From Haladaptatus cibarius D43 (GTDB lineage: Archaea; Halobacteriota; Halobacteria; Halobacteriales; Haladaptataceae), in assembly GCF_000710615.1 (NCBI RefSeq), contig NZ_JDTH01000008.1, forward strand, positions 1-64,000: a DNA stretch of 64,000 nucleotides, read 5' to 3'. The notes beneath the pieces are model-generated. The model had not been told where the DNA came from. It ran no database searches and saw nothing but the letters and a program-made list of their open reading frames with translations. The translations under genes and the position numbers were made by a program. Shown piece by piece: positions 37,660 through 47,420 of this stretch (the first letter of the stretch is position 1; every line of letters begins with the position of its first letter).

Positions 37660-39451
37660 GTTTCAATGCCGTAGTGGCTTTTCTAGCTTCTGCGACTCGC
37701 TCATGGTTTGGGTATCGTCGCTACTGGATTCGTTTCAATGCCGTAGTGGCTTTTCTAGCTTCTGCGACGATGACGTGGACGTGGGGCGACCAATAGACCT
37801 GACTGGTTTCAATGCCGTAGTGGCTTTTCTAGCTTCTGCGACACCGCTTCGTTCGCAACGACCACGTCGTAGAGTGGTTTCAATGCCGTAGTGGCTTTTC
37901 TAGCTTCTGCGACGCCGCGAACCCCGTCACGGAGGGGAACGATGAGTAAGTTTCAATGCCGTAGTGGCTTTTCTAGCTTCTGCGACTGCGGGCATTTCAA
38001 CGTTCACTTGCTTCTTGTCGTGTTTCAATGCCGTAGTGGCTTTTCTAGCTTCTGCGACCCATCGCTTTACCCAAGGCTTCACGGTTCTTCAGGAAGTTTC
38101 AATGCCGTAGTGGCTTTTCTAGCTTCTGCGACCGGGCGGGAGTCGCTATTCTACCACGTATATCCCAGTTTCAATGCCGTAGTGGCTTTTCTAGCTTCTG
38201 CGACATGATGAGCGACCCGCCGTACTTCCTGATTTTGTAGTTTCAATGCCGTAGTGGCTTTTCTAGCTTCTGCGACCAACGTTCTCGAGGGCGACCGAAG
38301 CGGCTTCCGCGAAGTTTCAATGCCGTAGTGGCTTTTCTAGCTTCTGCGACAACGACTCCGGTAGTTTGCCAATAGAGTGGTAGGTTTCAATGCCGTAGTG
38401 GCTTTTCTAGCTTCTGCGACTGATGGCCGACCATATCTCCGGACAGCGAATGCAGTGTTTCAATGCCGTAGTGGCTTTTCTAGCTTCTGCGACTATGAAG
38501 CAGAAATCGAGCGAGAAATCGAACGAATCGGTTTCAATGCCGTAGTGGCTTTTCTAGCTTCTGCGACGCGGTCAGCATTGGGTGCGATGGTGTCGGGGTG
38601 ACCCGTTTCAATGCCGTAGTGGCTTTTCTAGCTTCTGCGACAAGCGCGAGGACGGCTGTGAGCATTTCCATGAATGCTGTTTCAATGCCGTAGTGGCTTT
38701 TCTAGCTTCTGCGACGTTCTGGTACTGCTCTTCCAGCAGTTGACGGCCAAGCTGTTTCAATGCCGTAGTGGCTTTTCTAGCTTCTGCGACGCGACTGGAA
38801 GGACTCAACGCAGTCCTCTTCCCGTTCGGTTTCAATGCCGTAGTGGCTTTTCTAGCTTCTGCGACAGCCATTTACGCTCCCAGTGGTCACGGTCACTAAA
38901 GAGTTTCAATGCCGTAGTGGCTTTTCTAGCTTCTGCGACTTAAGCCACTCTCCAATATCCAGCCCACCATCTCCGCGTTTCAATGCCGTAGTGGCTTTTC
39001 TAGCTTCTGCGACGCGCGCGACAGCATGGTGGCACGTCGAACGAGTGTTTCAATGCCGTAGTGGCTTTTCTAGCTTCTGCGACAGCGGTTGCCGGTGGGA
39101 GGTGAGGTCGGAGGGAAATGTTTCAATGCCGTAGTGGCTTTTCTAGCTTCTGCGACTTGGTGCATCGTCGCCGACCGTGCCGGTTGAGACATTGTTTCAA
39201 TGCCGTAGTGGCTTTTCTAGCTTCTGCGACAGACCAACACCGGCTACGACCCGACCGGCGACGACCTGTTTCAATGCCGTAGTGGCTTTTCTAGCTTCTG
39301 CGACCTGCGTGTTCTCGCGTCATGCAGACGCACCACCGTCATGTTTCAATGCCGTAGTGGCTTTTCTAGCTTCTGCGACCAGTTGTTCCACCGGGTTCCG
39401 AATCATCCGAACACGTTTCAATGCCGTAGTGGCTTTTCTAGCTTCTGCGAC
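37660..39451 (-). CRISPR. CRISPR array 1, 25 repeats of 37 bp
   Basis: Twenty-five copies of a 37-bp repeat separated by 24 spacers of about 35-37 bp. On the minus strand the repeat starts GTCGCAGAAGCTAG, contains a GCCACTACGGC hairpin and ends GGCATTGAAAC, so the ATTGAAAC crRNA handle shows that transcription runs leftward. The leader lies at the right end, next to cas2. The repeats look identical and no decayed distal end is visible. One spacer (38568-38604) is identical over 36 bases to a spacer of array 2. Repeat length and handle fit type I-D. Confidence 0.97.
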
Positions 39452-39575
39452 AGGGGGTGAAATTCTACCGAGAGGCCCAATAAAGCTTTCTCTGCAACCG
39501 AAACCAGACCCAAATTTCATCGACCCCTGCCGTACAGAGAGTTTAAAAAGGTCGATGAAGAACTCACCTTAGCCG
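39452..39575 (-). promoter_or_regulatory. Leader of CRISPR array 1
   Basis: Read on the minus strand, this segment shares blocks with the leader of array 2: CTTCATCGACCTTTTTAAA, then GAGAAAGCTTTATTGGG, then AATTTCACCCCCT directly before the first repeat. The TTTTTAAA element (39542-39549) is the likely TATA box. It begins right after the end of cas2. Confidence 0.85.
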
Positions 39576-39590
39576 CGACTCGTCACACGC

Positions 39591-39863
39591 TCAGAGAACG
39601 TTCGACTGTTCGTCTGGCGGGGTCACTCCGAGGTCGGTGATGTTCCCCAAACATGATTCACAGAGGCGGTATATCCGAATCCGGTCGCCGTCTTCTGGGT
39701 CGATATGCGATTCCAACTCGTCCTGCAGTTCGACGCGCTGAGTCTTCGTTATTTCGAGTTCGAATACGCTGTACTGCTGCCACGCCCCGTATCGCTGGAG
39801 CGTTTGATAGACGCGGCGGCGGTTCGAGTCATCACTGACGTCATACACGATTGCGAGGCGCAT
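39591..39863 (-). CDS. cas2: CRISPR-associated endonuclease Cas2
   Basis: 90 residues, the standard Cas2 length. Starts MRLAIVYDVSDDSNRRRVYQ, a ferredoxin-like fold with the conserved early Asp, and ends in a short tail. Cas2 joins Cas1 in the integrase complex that inserts new spacers. It starts 2 bp after the end of cas1 and is the last gene of the leftward operon; the array 1 leader follows. Confidence 0.95.
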   Translation of the reverse strand: MRLAIVYDVSDDSNRRRVYQTLQRYGAWQQYSVFELEITKTQRVELQDELESHIDPEDGDRIRIYRLCESCLGNITDLGVTPPDEQSNVL

Positions 39864-39865
39864 GG

Positions 39866-40861
39866 TTATCGGGTGAATGTAAGCGCGTGGTAGTCGTCCA
39901 ATTCACCGACGATGGCTTTCCGGAGGAGGATGACCTGCTGGCGAATCGCCTTTCTCCGACTCACCGAATAGTCGAAATACGGATGCGTGAACTCCTCTTT
40001 CATGTAGTTGTCAAACTTCGAGAGATAGGTTTTGAATGCCTCGTCACGAAGGCGATTGTCCCGATTGAAGTCGTCGTGGGTAATCGTTCCGCGATTCACG
40101 AGGCGAGTGACGAACGCATCGCAGAAACTCGTTCGGAACTCTTCTTGGAGGTCGAGCGCGAGCGACGGTTTTCCATGGCGGTCTGCATGCAGAACACCGA
40201 GGAAGGGGTCGAGGTTGTACTGCCGGAGGCCACTCAGTACTTCGTTTTTCATCATCACGTAAGTCAGCGAGAGGAGTGAGTTGATGTGGTCTTCCGGAGG
40301 CCGTTTCGTCCGCTTCTCGAACGTCCAGCCGTCTGCGAGTGTTTCGTCCAAGCGCGAAAAGTAGCGTTCGGCAGCCTCACCTTCGGTTCCCCGGAGCTCG
40401 TCCTTGTTCGTCGCGTTTTCAGCACGCACACCGAGATCTTTCAGCAAATCGGTTCCGTGAACCCCTTTCCGGCCGAGAAGCGTTCGTCCGTTGCGAATCT
40501 TCGCGGCAATCATCGCGCAAGCAATGGCGAGCTCATCGTCCGACGAGAGGGCGTATTGTGCGCGCCGAACCTCTGCGATGGTGTTTTTCTCAGGGACGAA
40601 ACTCCCACGGTACTTGCCATGCTGGGTGAAATAGTTCAGGACAATGCCGTGTTCGTTCGCTCGTGCGACGAATGGTGTGCTGAAGTTCACCCCACCGAAG
40701 ACGTTGATCGTGTCGAGTTGTTCCGTGGGATACGAAACGAGTTTGTCTCCGTCACCGTCCACATCCCAGACGACGATTCGGCCTCCATCGGTTCGAACCT
40801 GCGTTCCCTGTTTCGTGATGTAGACGACCGATTCATCGAACATTCCTTCAGTTGCTTTCAT
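39866..40861 (-). CDS. cas1: CRISPR integrase Cas1
   Basis: 331 residues from the ATG at 40861 (MKATEGMFDESVVYITKQGT). The frame is open upstream to 41122, but that part overlaps cas4 and does not look coding. Metal ligands of the Cas1 active site are visible: Glu in RGTEGEAAERYF, His in LGVLHADRHGK and Asp/Glu in LALDLQEEFR. Integrates spacer DNA at the leader-repeat junction together with Cas2. Overlaps cas4 by 14 bp. Confidence 0.95.
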   Translation of the reverse strand: MKATEGMFDESVVYITKQGTQVRTDGGRIVVWDVDGDGDKLVSYPTEQLDTINVFGGVNFSTPFVARANEHGIVLNYFTQHGKYRGSFVPEKNTIAEVRRAQYALSSDDELAIACAMIAAKIRNGRTLLGRKGVHGTDLLKDLGVRAENATNKDELRGTEGEAAERYFSRLDETLADGWTFEKRTKRPPEDHINSLLSLTYVMMKNEVLSGLRQYNLDPFLGVLHADRHGKPSLALDLQEEFRTSFCDAFVTRLVNRGTITHDDFNRDNRLRDEAFKTYLSKFDNYMKEEFTHPYFDYSVSRRKAIRQQVILLRKAIVGELDDYHALTFTR

Positions 40862-41456
40862 TGTGTATCTCCTGCTCGAATGCAGTGCCCGTTGCTTTGT
40901 CGGGTTCAAGCATCGCGGTTTCTTCTGGCATACAGTACTCGCGGGCCGAACAGGCCTCGCACTTTTTTCGATTGTCAGTAAGTGGTGGAACCGATTCGAC
41001 AGACATCGACCGCATCGCTTCGATTTGTTCCTGAACCGTTTTGCGGTGGTTTTCAGTGATTGGAATATGCATCCGCTGATCGGTTTCGTAGAGGTAAATC
41101 GCCCCTTCACGAACAGATTCACCGAGATGTTCTTCTAGTAGCAGACAGTATCCTGCGAGTTGGAGTTCGTCGCTCCGATAATAGTCGCCACTTTCGGCAC
41201 GTTTCCGTTCGACGGGAACGACTTGGTCATTACCGAGATCCAGCACATCGATCTTGCCCTTGAGTCCCAACTCCTCGGATTCGAGATAGAGTTCATTCAA
41301 CCAGTTGCCGCGAGTCGACTGATTTTCGTGTTTCGTTTTGCCTTCAACCCGATAGTAGTTCCGTCCCTGCGTATTGTAGAAGTGTAAATACCAGTAGCGA
41401 CGTGGACAGTAGCTGTATTGGTTGAGATCGGAGACGTTGACGAGTTCTGAAGTCAT
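40848..41456 (-). CDS. cas4: CRISPR-associated Cas4 exonuclease
   Basis: 202 residues. Iron-sulphur cluster Cys are at the N-terminus (YSYCPRRYW) and the C-terminus (KKCEACSAREYC), and between them lies the RecB-like nuclease core GLKGKIDVLD, VVPVERKR and QLAGYCLLL. Cas4 trims prespacers and sets the PAM and orientation during adaptation. It overlaps cas3 by 4 bp and cas1 by 14 bp, so it is translationally coupled to both. Confidence 0.93.
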   Translation of the reverse strand: MTSELVNVSDLNQYSYCPRRYWYLHFYNTQGRNYYRVEGKTKHENQSTRGNWLNELYLESEELGLKGKIDVLDLGNDQVVPVERKRAESGDYYRSDELQLAGYCLLLEEHLGESVREGAIYLYETDQRMHIPITENHRKTVQEQIEAMRSMSVESVPPLTDNRKKCEACSAREYCMPEETAMLEPDKATGTAFEQEIHNESN

Positions 41457-43342
41457 ATTTGTCGGCGGTGAACCTCAATGGTCGGTGGTCCAGACCCCTC
41501 GTCACCAACGTCGATTTCGTACGTCGCTGTGGTGAGACGCCGTGGGACGATAGCGTCGGTGATGCGGACAACATCAAAGAATCGATGGAGAAGCTCGGTT
41601 GAAACGCCGAAATCGTCTTTTCGGCTCATGTGGTCGATTTTCGGGCGAATTTTGTCCTGGAGCGTTTTCTCGATCTTACCCGTCGGCTCGTCGTATCTCG
41701 TTGGTTCCGTCTCGTAAGCGGGGAGTCGGGCTGTTACAAGCGAAAGTGAGTTCTCGTCACTTGGCTTGACTCGGAGAACGGTTCCCTCTCGAACACAATC
41801 AATCTCGTACCCACGTAGTGTCCGACCGAGGTCGTACGTTGTCAGTCCGAGCCGGTCGCCGCGCGGATATTCGATTTGTGCCGAGAGTGAACGACCTCGA
41901 AGCCCCCGAAATACTTCGAAACATTCCTTTGTGAATTTGAGGAGTTTATTTACTTCCGCATCGTAAGGTTTCCCTCCAAGACCATCAATTGCGTCCAGTT
42001 CGTCGTTCACGTCCTCAATGAAATTTCGCCAGCGGCCGTACTGGTCGTTGTTGGATGCAAGGTCTTCGAATATTTCGGGATTAAACCAACCATAGCCATC
42101 TTCCCGGACTTCAATCCCATATGCACCTCGAAGCCCCATCAGGTCACCGAGGGCTTTTGGAGCCATTCGTTCTTCTTGCAAGCCATCGTATACTTGCTTG
42201 GTGAATGTCTGGAAATCGACATCAGTTCCCCAAGGCCCTTGTCCCAGACCGTAAATGTGGACTGTCGCCTCGGATGCTCGCCCAGCACGTCCAAATCGCT
42301 GGAGGAATGCACTGGGCCGGGTCGGATTTTCCATGATGAGCGTCTCTACGTCGTAGTCAAGCCCAACCTCACCCTTACTGGTCGTGTTCAGTATATAGAA
42401 CGTTTCGTCGTCAAGGTCAACCAGATCATCGTTCGTGTCGAATCCATTATCTTTTTCGGTGTGTTTGAAGACGGTTTCATACTCGTCCGCCAGATAATCG
42501 TGAAAGTCGTTGCTGTCTTTCGCACTGTTGAACGCAAGTACGACACGGGGTTCATCGTGGTCGTCTGTTGTATTGATCTCTTCGTGGAGTAACTGCGCAA
42601 CTGCATCGCGTACTTCCACGATTCGGCGTTCCTCGTGCCGAACAACTTCGACGCGCTGTCGAAACCGGTCTCCGTTTTCGACATACTCTGCTTCGATATT
42701 CTGTACGTCGAGTTGCAACTGCGTCCGAACGAACTCGACGAAATCTTCGTTCGGCGTTGCGGATGCGAGTATAATCTTCGGATCGACTTGTCGTTCCGAA
42801 ATTATTTTGATTTGCAGGAGAAGTCCGCTTGCCGCCAGTGGATCGTAGAAGTGGAATTCGTCGTAGACGATGGCGTTGAAGTTGTCAAAAAATCGCATCG
42901 CATGATCACCGCTGTACATATCCTGAATCGTCGCTTGCAAAATATCAGGGTTCGTTAGGATGACATCGTAATCGTTCTCATACGTATCGAGGAAGCCAAG
43001 TAGGTTTTCAGTCCGTCTGTGAGCGTAGCCTTCCAGCGTTTCACCGTTCAATACGGCGGCATCGACTTCGGCATTCACGAACCGCTCGTGCTGTTGACGA
43101 AGCAATGCGTTCGTCGGATAGACGAGGAGTGTAGGTTGATGAACGCTTATAAGTTCGTGGAACGTCGCTGTCTTCCCCGCACCAGTGGGTGCGCGAACCA
43201 CAGAAACAGGCGTATTTCCGTCGTGAACCCACTCGACAACGCGGTTTTGAAATGACCGTGCCTGATCGAAACCAAGATCTCTCAGTCCGTACTTCGCAGG
43301 TTCAGTCGCTAAGGATGCATCCCCGACGGTGAACTGATTCAT
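41453..43342 (-). CDS. cas3: Cas3 helicase without HD domain, type I-D
   Basis: 629 residues, a superfamily 2 helicase: Walker A VVRAPTGAGKTATF (about 48-61), motif II IVYDEFHFYD, motif III LASATP, motif VI LQRFGRAGRA. There is no HD nuclease domain at either end, as expected in type I-D, where the HD is on Cas10d. The enzyme unwinds target DNA recruited by the effector complex. It overlaps csc1 by 1 bp and cas4 by 4 bp. Confidence 0.92.
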   Translation of the reverse strand: MNQFTVGDASLATEPAKYGLRDLGFDQARSFQNRVVEWVHDGNTPVSVVRAPTGAGKTATFHELISVHQPTLLVYPTNALLRQQHERFVNAEVDAAVLNGETLEGYAHRRTENLLGFLDTYENDYDVILTNPDILQATIQDMYSGDHAMRFFDNFNAIVYDEFHFYDPLAASGLLLQIKIISERQVDPKIILASATPNEDFVEFVRTQLQLDVQNIEAEYVENGDRFRQRVEVVRHEERRIVEVRDAVAQLLHEEINTTDDHDEPRVVLAFNSAKDSNDFHDYLADEYETVFKHTEKDNGFDTNDDLVDLDDETFYILNTTSKGEVGLDYDVETLIMENPTRPSAFLQRFGRAGRASEATVHIYGLGQGPWGTDVDFQTFTKQVYDGLQEERMAPKALGDLMGLRGAYGIEVREDGYGWFNPEIFEDLASNNDQYGRWRNFIEDVNDELDAIDGLGGKPYDAEVNKLLKFTKECFEVFRGLRGRSLSAQIEYPRGDRLGLTTYDLGRTLRGYEIDCVREGTVLRVKPSDENSLSLVTARLPAYETEPTRYDEPTGKIEKTLQDKIRPKIDHMSRKDDFGVSTELLHRFFDVVRITDAIVPRRLTTATYEIDVGDEGSGPPTIEVHRRQI

Positions 43343-44043
43343 TACAACACCTCCGGAACAACGTGTTCGCGAACGAACTCGGGACTCGCCCCGACGAAGT
43401 GCTGAAGTCGCGGGTCGTTTCCACGGCGGAACGCCGAACTGTGTTCCATTAATTCGGTGAGTGTACTCTTGTTGAGGTCATAGACCTCCGACAGTAGATA
43501 CTTGTTGAGGACGAGGGTATCCTGCTCGCACTCTTGGGCTCGAAACTCACCGGTCTGTTTGACACCCATGCGGAAGAATGGGCGTGTAGGGATCGGTTTA
43601 TCGCTCCAGACAGTAAACTCGAACGTCGACCCAGGGGCGAGTCCAATATAGTTTCGAATCGTCTGATAAGCCGCACCGGAGTCCTCCAAAATCGAGGGAA
43701 CTGATTTGTCGCCAGTGATCTGTTTTGCGAGGTCTGTGTCGTTCGTCGTGAAGTTTCGCTCGGATCGGTAGTCCGTACTACGGAAGGTTCGTTCGTCGGC
43801 TTCCACCGCAACTGGCCGCATGTCCGAAACGAAAAACGACGCATCCCGTAAGTGCGAGTAATCCGGAGTCGTCGCACGCTCGCCGAGTTCGACGTATCGT
43901 TTCTCCATCTCGAAGTACCGATAGCCGAGTGCATGCATGAGCGCAGTTGCGGATAACGTTGGCTGTGTACGGATTGCACGCCCCTCCGAGCTGGAGTAGA
44001 ACAAGGGCGTGTAGAGCGTCGCCTCAAACGTCCGTTCAATCAT
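43342..44043 (-). CDS. csc1: Cas5d subunit Csc1 of type I-D effector
   Basis: 233 residues. Starts MIERTFEATLYTPLFYSSSE, the typical opening of Csc1, with a RAMP-like fold and FRMGVKQTGEFRAQ late in the chain. Csc1 caps the crRNA 5' handle in the I-D complex. Overlaps csc2 by 8 bp and cas3 by 1 bp. Confidence 0.88.
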   Translation of the reverse strand: MIERTFEATLYTPLFYSSSEGRAIRTQPTLSATALMHALGYRYFEMEKRYVELGERATTPDYSHLRDASFFVSDMRPVAVEADERTFRSTDYRSERNFTTNDTDLAKQITGDKSVPSILEDSGAAYQTIRNYIGLAPGSTFEFTVWSDKPIPTRPFFRMGVKQTGEFRAQECEQDTLVLNKYLLSEVYDLNKSTLTELMEHSSAFRRGNDPRLQHFVGASPEFVREHVVPEVL

Positions 44044-44986
44044 CGGTTTGGTTGAAGCTCTCCCGTGCGTCTTCCATTAGGTGGCTAAACTCCGCTTGGA
44101 GTATCTCATCGGCATCATCGGCTTCACGGGCGGCGACCGCATGGAGTTCGTGGAACCAGCTTGGGACATCCTCGGCACCCTCGAACGTACCATAAACATT
44201 CCAGTCGTCACGACGCACTGCTTCGATATACTCACCGAGGCTTTCTTCGAGTCGGTCGTCTTCACCGTGATATTCCAGTAGGAATTCACCCGTAGACAAT
44301 GACGTGTCGTGGTCACCGAGAATGATGCCGAGAACGGTATTTCGAATGTTTCGCCCTGTCCGTGTCTCCCGTGCGCCGTACTTACCGGTGTTCAGGATAT
44401 TGTGGAGTACGTACAGCAACATCGGTCCGGTCGCCGCTTCCAGCGTGATAAAGTGAATGAAGTCACTACCGGGCTGAACTTTCACGAAGTCGAACAAAGC
44501 CTGAGATTGGTTTTGCTCGTCGTCCTGCATTGTCCCAGTTTCGTAGACCGCATTCCGAGTTTCTTTGTTCATCAAGTCGTACTCGTTGTTCGTGTACGTG
44601 TAGCCCTCAACGACCCGAGACTTGATTGCGAAATCTTGGCTGCCAGTTCCAGCTAACCCGTACGTGAGCGTACCAACGTTTAGTGACTTATCAAGGTCAT
44701 CGGGTTCGTTATAGGTGTAATCTTCGTGGATGAGCGAGCCATCCTCGTCCAGTCGCCGGAGTAGGTCAAGACCGGTCAGTCGTTCCTTGCTAGTGAACTT
44801 CTCGCCGTTTACCTGTGCATGAAGTTTGTCGTCGAACTCTTGTGTTTCCGCACGGTCGTGTTCCGAGTTCCGAAACAGAGTCGGTTCGGTCACATCGCGT
44901 CTTACGATGAGCGTGACGGACGGCTTTCGGGTTCGGTAGATGCTGTGCGATTCGACGAGTCCAGTATCGGGGTAATCAAGCGTCAT
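44036..44986 (-). CDS. csc2: Cas7d backbone subunit Csc2 of type I-D effector
   Basis: 316 residues. Features in line with Csc2: TVTLIVRRDVTEPTLFRN early, the central SRVVEGYTYTNNEYDLMNKE, and RTGRNIRNTVLGIILGD. Several copies coat the crRNA spacer part. Position between cas10d and csc1 is the standard I-D order. It overlaps cas10d by 4 bp (ATGA). Confidence 0.9.
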   Translation of the reverse strand: MTLDYPDTGLVESHSIYRTRKPSVTLIVRRDVTEPTLFRNSEHDRAETQEFDDKLHAQVNGEKFTSKERLTGLDLLRRLDEDGSLIHEDYTYNEPDDLDKSLNVGTLTYGLAGTGSQDFAIKSRVVEGYTYTNNEYDLMNKETRNAVYETGTMQDDEQNQSQALFDFVKVQPGSDFIHFITLEAATGPMLLYVLHNILNTGKYGARETRTGRNIRNTVLGIILGDHDTSLSTGEFLLEYHGEDDRLEESLGEYIEAVRRDDWNVYGTFEGAEDVPSWFHELHAVAAREADDADEILQAEFSHLMEDARESFNQTDD

Positions 44987-45345
44987 TGTTGGTTTTCGAA
45001 GTGTTGGTCAACGGTATAGTAGTACGTGTTCACGAGCGCGTCTTCCCAGTCCGAGAGTTTCTTCAGGTCGGTGAGTTTTTCCTCTTCGAGGTAGGATTGA
45101 ACGCTCTCAACGAACTGTTGGGCCTCTTCAGGATCTGGGTAGCCTGCATACTTTTCGCGGTGTGCTGCCGCATACACCTGTCCTTGAACGTATTCTTCCT
45201 GCTGGTCACCTTCCAAGCCTTGGCTCTTAGCAGTCAGAATCGCGTCAAGCGTTTCACGGAATATTTTCGTCTTCTTGTACTTGCTGTCGAGGCTGGATGT
45301 GCCGAGAAGGTCGATACCTCGTTCGGCAACGGTTTTCATATTCAT
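44983..45345 (-). CDS. Possible internally initiated Cas11d small subunit within cas10d
   Basis: In type I-D systems the small subunit is made from an internal start in the 3' end of cas10d. A candidate here is the ATG at 45345 (MNMKTVAERGIDLLG), giving about 120 mainly helical residues to the cas10d stop. Two in-frame ATGs lie close together. I see no strong ribosome site in front, so the exact start is uncertain. Confidence 0.4.
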   Translation of the reverse strand: MNMKTVAERGIDLLGTSSLDSKYKKTKIFRETLDAILTAKSQGLEGDQQEEYVQGQVYAAAHREKYAGYPDPEEAQQFVESVQSYLEEEKLTDLKKLSDWEDALVNTYYYTVDQHFENQQ

Positions 45346-47418
45346 AAGTGAATCTGCGTGGTAGTTCTCGAAATACTCCCGAAGATCCGGAAGTCGAGTA
45401 GCGTTGTCATGGTTGACAACAGCGAAGTTGGCGATGCTGTGGAACGTATCGCGGTCGAGATGCAGGTACGAATTCGATAAATTCGCGTCCTGCCCAACCA
45501 TGCTCATGATTTTGAACAACTGGAGCGCACAGCGAAGGTGAGAATCGGTTCGCTCGTCCGTCACAAAGTCGGGAAGCGGGCCGAATCGTTCCACCTCGTC
45601 CAGTCTGAGGAGTTCTTGCGGTCGGGTGGCCTCCTCGTCAGTGAAAACCGTATCCGCGCTCTCGAAGCGCGTAAACGGTCGTCCTACGACCACCTTCATC
45701 CCGGCATCTTGGGCAGTTTGCATCACCTGCCGGATGACTGCCATCCGGTGGTTTTCACCCAACACGTAAATCGGCTGGATGAAATACTGCGAACTGACGA
45801 AGCTCGTAGTAACATCCGTATCATCTAGTTCGTCTGCATCTCCTTGGACGACGTTGCCTACTCGCCGACTACGGACTCGGACATCACCGAGGAAATCATC
45901 AAAGTAAAAGTACGCAACTTCAAGTGAATTGTTTGTACTTACGTCGCTTCGTTCACAGATGTCCGCAAGAAGCGCGTATTCCAGATTGCAGACCTCACAG
46001 ATTGATTTATACTTCGCGTGCGGGGGAACCCGACGCGAATATTCCTGTGTCCGGTAAATTGCACTCAACCCTTTCTGATACTTCGTATCGGTCTCAGTTC
46101 CACAGAGGAAACACATTTCCTCTTTCACGCCGAGATCGGGCGTTATCAACCCCTCAAAGAATCGGTCAACGACTGACCCGATCGCATCGCTCTCTGGTTC
46201 AAGATCATCATGGAGTTCAGGACGAACCTCTCGAGCGAATGATTTGAGGAAATCAGCGTGTTCCTCGTAGTGTTGAACGAGATACGCCACGAAGTGGAGT
46301 TTGACTTTTTGGACACCCTGTTCGTCTTTAATCCGGTCGTAGGCGTCTTGCACGTCGGGGTCATCGAAGTCCGACCGACCATCAACGTAGACAGACTTTG
46401 CCAAAGTCGGGAAGTACTGGTTAAACTCATCGGGAATATACTCGAAAGGTTCAACGCCAGCAGATCCTCGCTCTAGCAAGTCACGGAACGCATCGGCGAT
46501 AATTTCCTCCTTATCCTCGGGTTTAATTTCGACTTCCGAGAGGATATCGTAGTCAAATGAATTCCAGTTGAGTTTGCACGAGAACGAGAACTCAGACTTG
46601 GTACCAATGTTTTCTGCGGCGGATTTCTCAACAATCTCACGGAGGTCATCCCGCTCGATTGCCTCCCCGAGGTATAGAATCTCGTTCGGTGAACTCCCGA
46701 TTACGACGCCGCTTGCTTTGCGGTCGGTCTCGCCAGCGATAACTTCTTTTGCCGTTCCTAGAAGCACATCGTTTAGCACCGGTTGTTCGAGTTCGGTGAA
46801 CTCGATACGATGGACGGTTTTATCGCCGAAGTGTGTAGCGAGTTTGTGTTCAACGCCTTCAACACCGTCTCGAAGGGCAACAGAAGCAGTCTGGTCGCCA
46901 ATACGGCAATACCGCGCTAAACCGGAAAATTCGGTGTCAGTACCGCGCGTCTCTCGACTATCCTCACGGGTTTCTGTCCGCTGGACGAGATAATGGAGGT
47001 CGTCACGGTAGCCATCGCCGAGAAATTCCTCGATACCGAAGTCGTCGCCCTCTCCTTCTTCGGGATTGAAATAGTAGTCGAACGCCTCACTGGAGTTTCC
47101 ATCCGCATCGAAACCGTACGCCTCGCGCACGTACTTGTTTGTATCGTGGAGTGCGAGTGCCGATGCGAGGACTTTGATGTCTTCCTCGTAATCTGCGACA
47201 TCCTCATCAGTGCCAACCGCGTTAAATACGAACGTATTCACGCCGATGGTTACAGCGTTGAGGATGTGCGCTGCAAGCGAGGAGTTCGCCGATGAATCGA
47301 CCTTGGCATCGTATGCACCTGCGGCGTTGATGACGTTTTCGTAGAGGTTTTGACCCTCAACAAGCCATTTGTGCGCCTTGTAGGTGTCACGGTGTTTTGA
47401 ACTTTTTAATTCCGACAT
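44983..47418 (-). CDS. cas10d: Cas10d (Csc3) large subunit with HD nuclease domain
   Basis: 811 residues. The N-terminal HD domain contains SLAAHILNAVTIG and LALHDTNKYV (about residues 85-97). A zinc site CFLCGTETDT and CEVCNLEY lies in the centre, typical of Csc3. No GGDD cyclase motif is seen in the palm region. Cas10d is the I-D large subunit, recognises the PAM and supplies the target-cleaving HD nuclease that Cas3 lacks. Starts 2 bp after the small ORF that leads the operon. Confidence 0.93.
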   Translation of the reverse strand: MSELKSSKHRDTYKAHKWLVEGQNLYENVINAAGAYDAKVDSSANSSLAAHILNAVTIGVNTFVFNAVGTDEDVADYEEDIKVLASALALHDTNKYVREAYGFDADGNSSEAFDYYFNPEEGEGDDFGIEEFLGDGYRDDLHYLVQRTETREDSRETRGTDTEFSGLARYCRIGDQTASVALRDGVEGVEHKLATHFGDKTVHRIEFTELEQPVLNDVLLGTAKEVIAGETDRKASGVVIGSSPNEILYLGEAIERDDLREIVEKSAAENIGTKSEFSFSCKLNWNSFDYDILSEVEIKPEDKEEIIADAFRDLLERGSAGVEPFEYIPDEFNQYFPTLAKSVYVDGRSDFDDPDVQDAYDRIKDEQGVQKVKLHFVAYLVQHYEEHADFLKSFAREVRPELHDDLEPESDAIGSVVDRFFEGLITPDLGVKEEMCFLCGTETDTKYQKGLSAIYRTQEYSRRVPPHAKYKSICEVCNLEYALLADICERSDVSTNNSLEVAYFYFDDFLGDVRVRSRRVGNVVQGDADELDDTDVTTSFVSSQYFIQPIYVLGENHRMAVIRQVMQTAQDAGMKVVVGRPFTRFESADTVFTDEEATRPQELLRLDEVERFGPLPDFVTDERTDSHLRCALQLFKIMSMVGQDANLSNSYLHLDRDTFHSIANFAVVNHDNATRLPDLREYFENYHADSLMNMKTVAERGIDLLGTSSLDSKYKKTKIFRETLDAILTAKSQGLEGDQQEEYVQGQVYAAAHREKYAGYPDPEEAQQFVESVQSYLEEEKLTDLKKLSDWEDALVNTYYYTVDQHFENQQ

Positions 47419-47420
47419 TT

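Noticed and set aside
37696-39572. Repetitive open frames over array 1 (repeated FNAVVAFLASAT-like peptides)
   Set aside because: They are translations of the 37-bp CRISPR repeats and have no coding meaning.
40862-41122. 87-codon N-terminal extension of Cas1
   Set aside because: It overlaps cas4 in another frame, has no coding character, and Cas1 proteins start at the MKATEG position.
41453-43342. Cas3 lacking an HD domain taken as a truncated type I-B Cas3
   Set aside because: The HD motif is on Cas10d, and csc1 and csc2 are present, so this is the normal type I-D arrangement.
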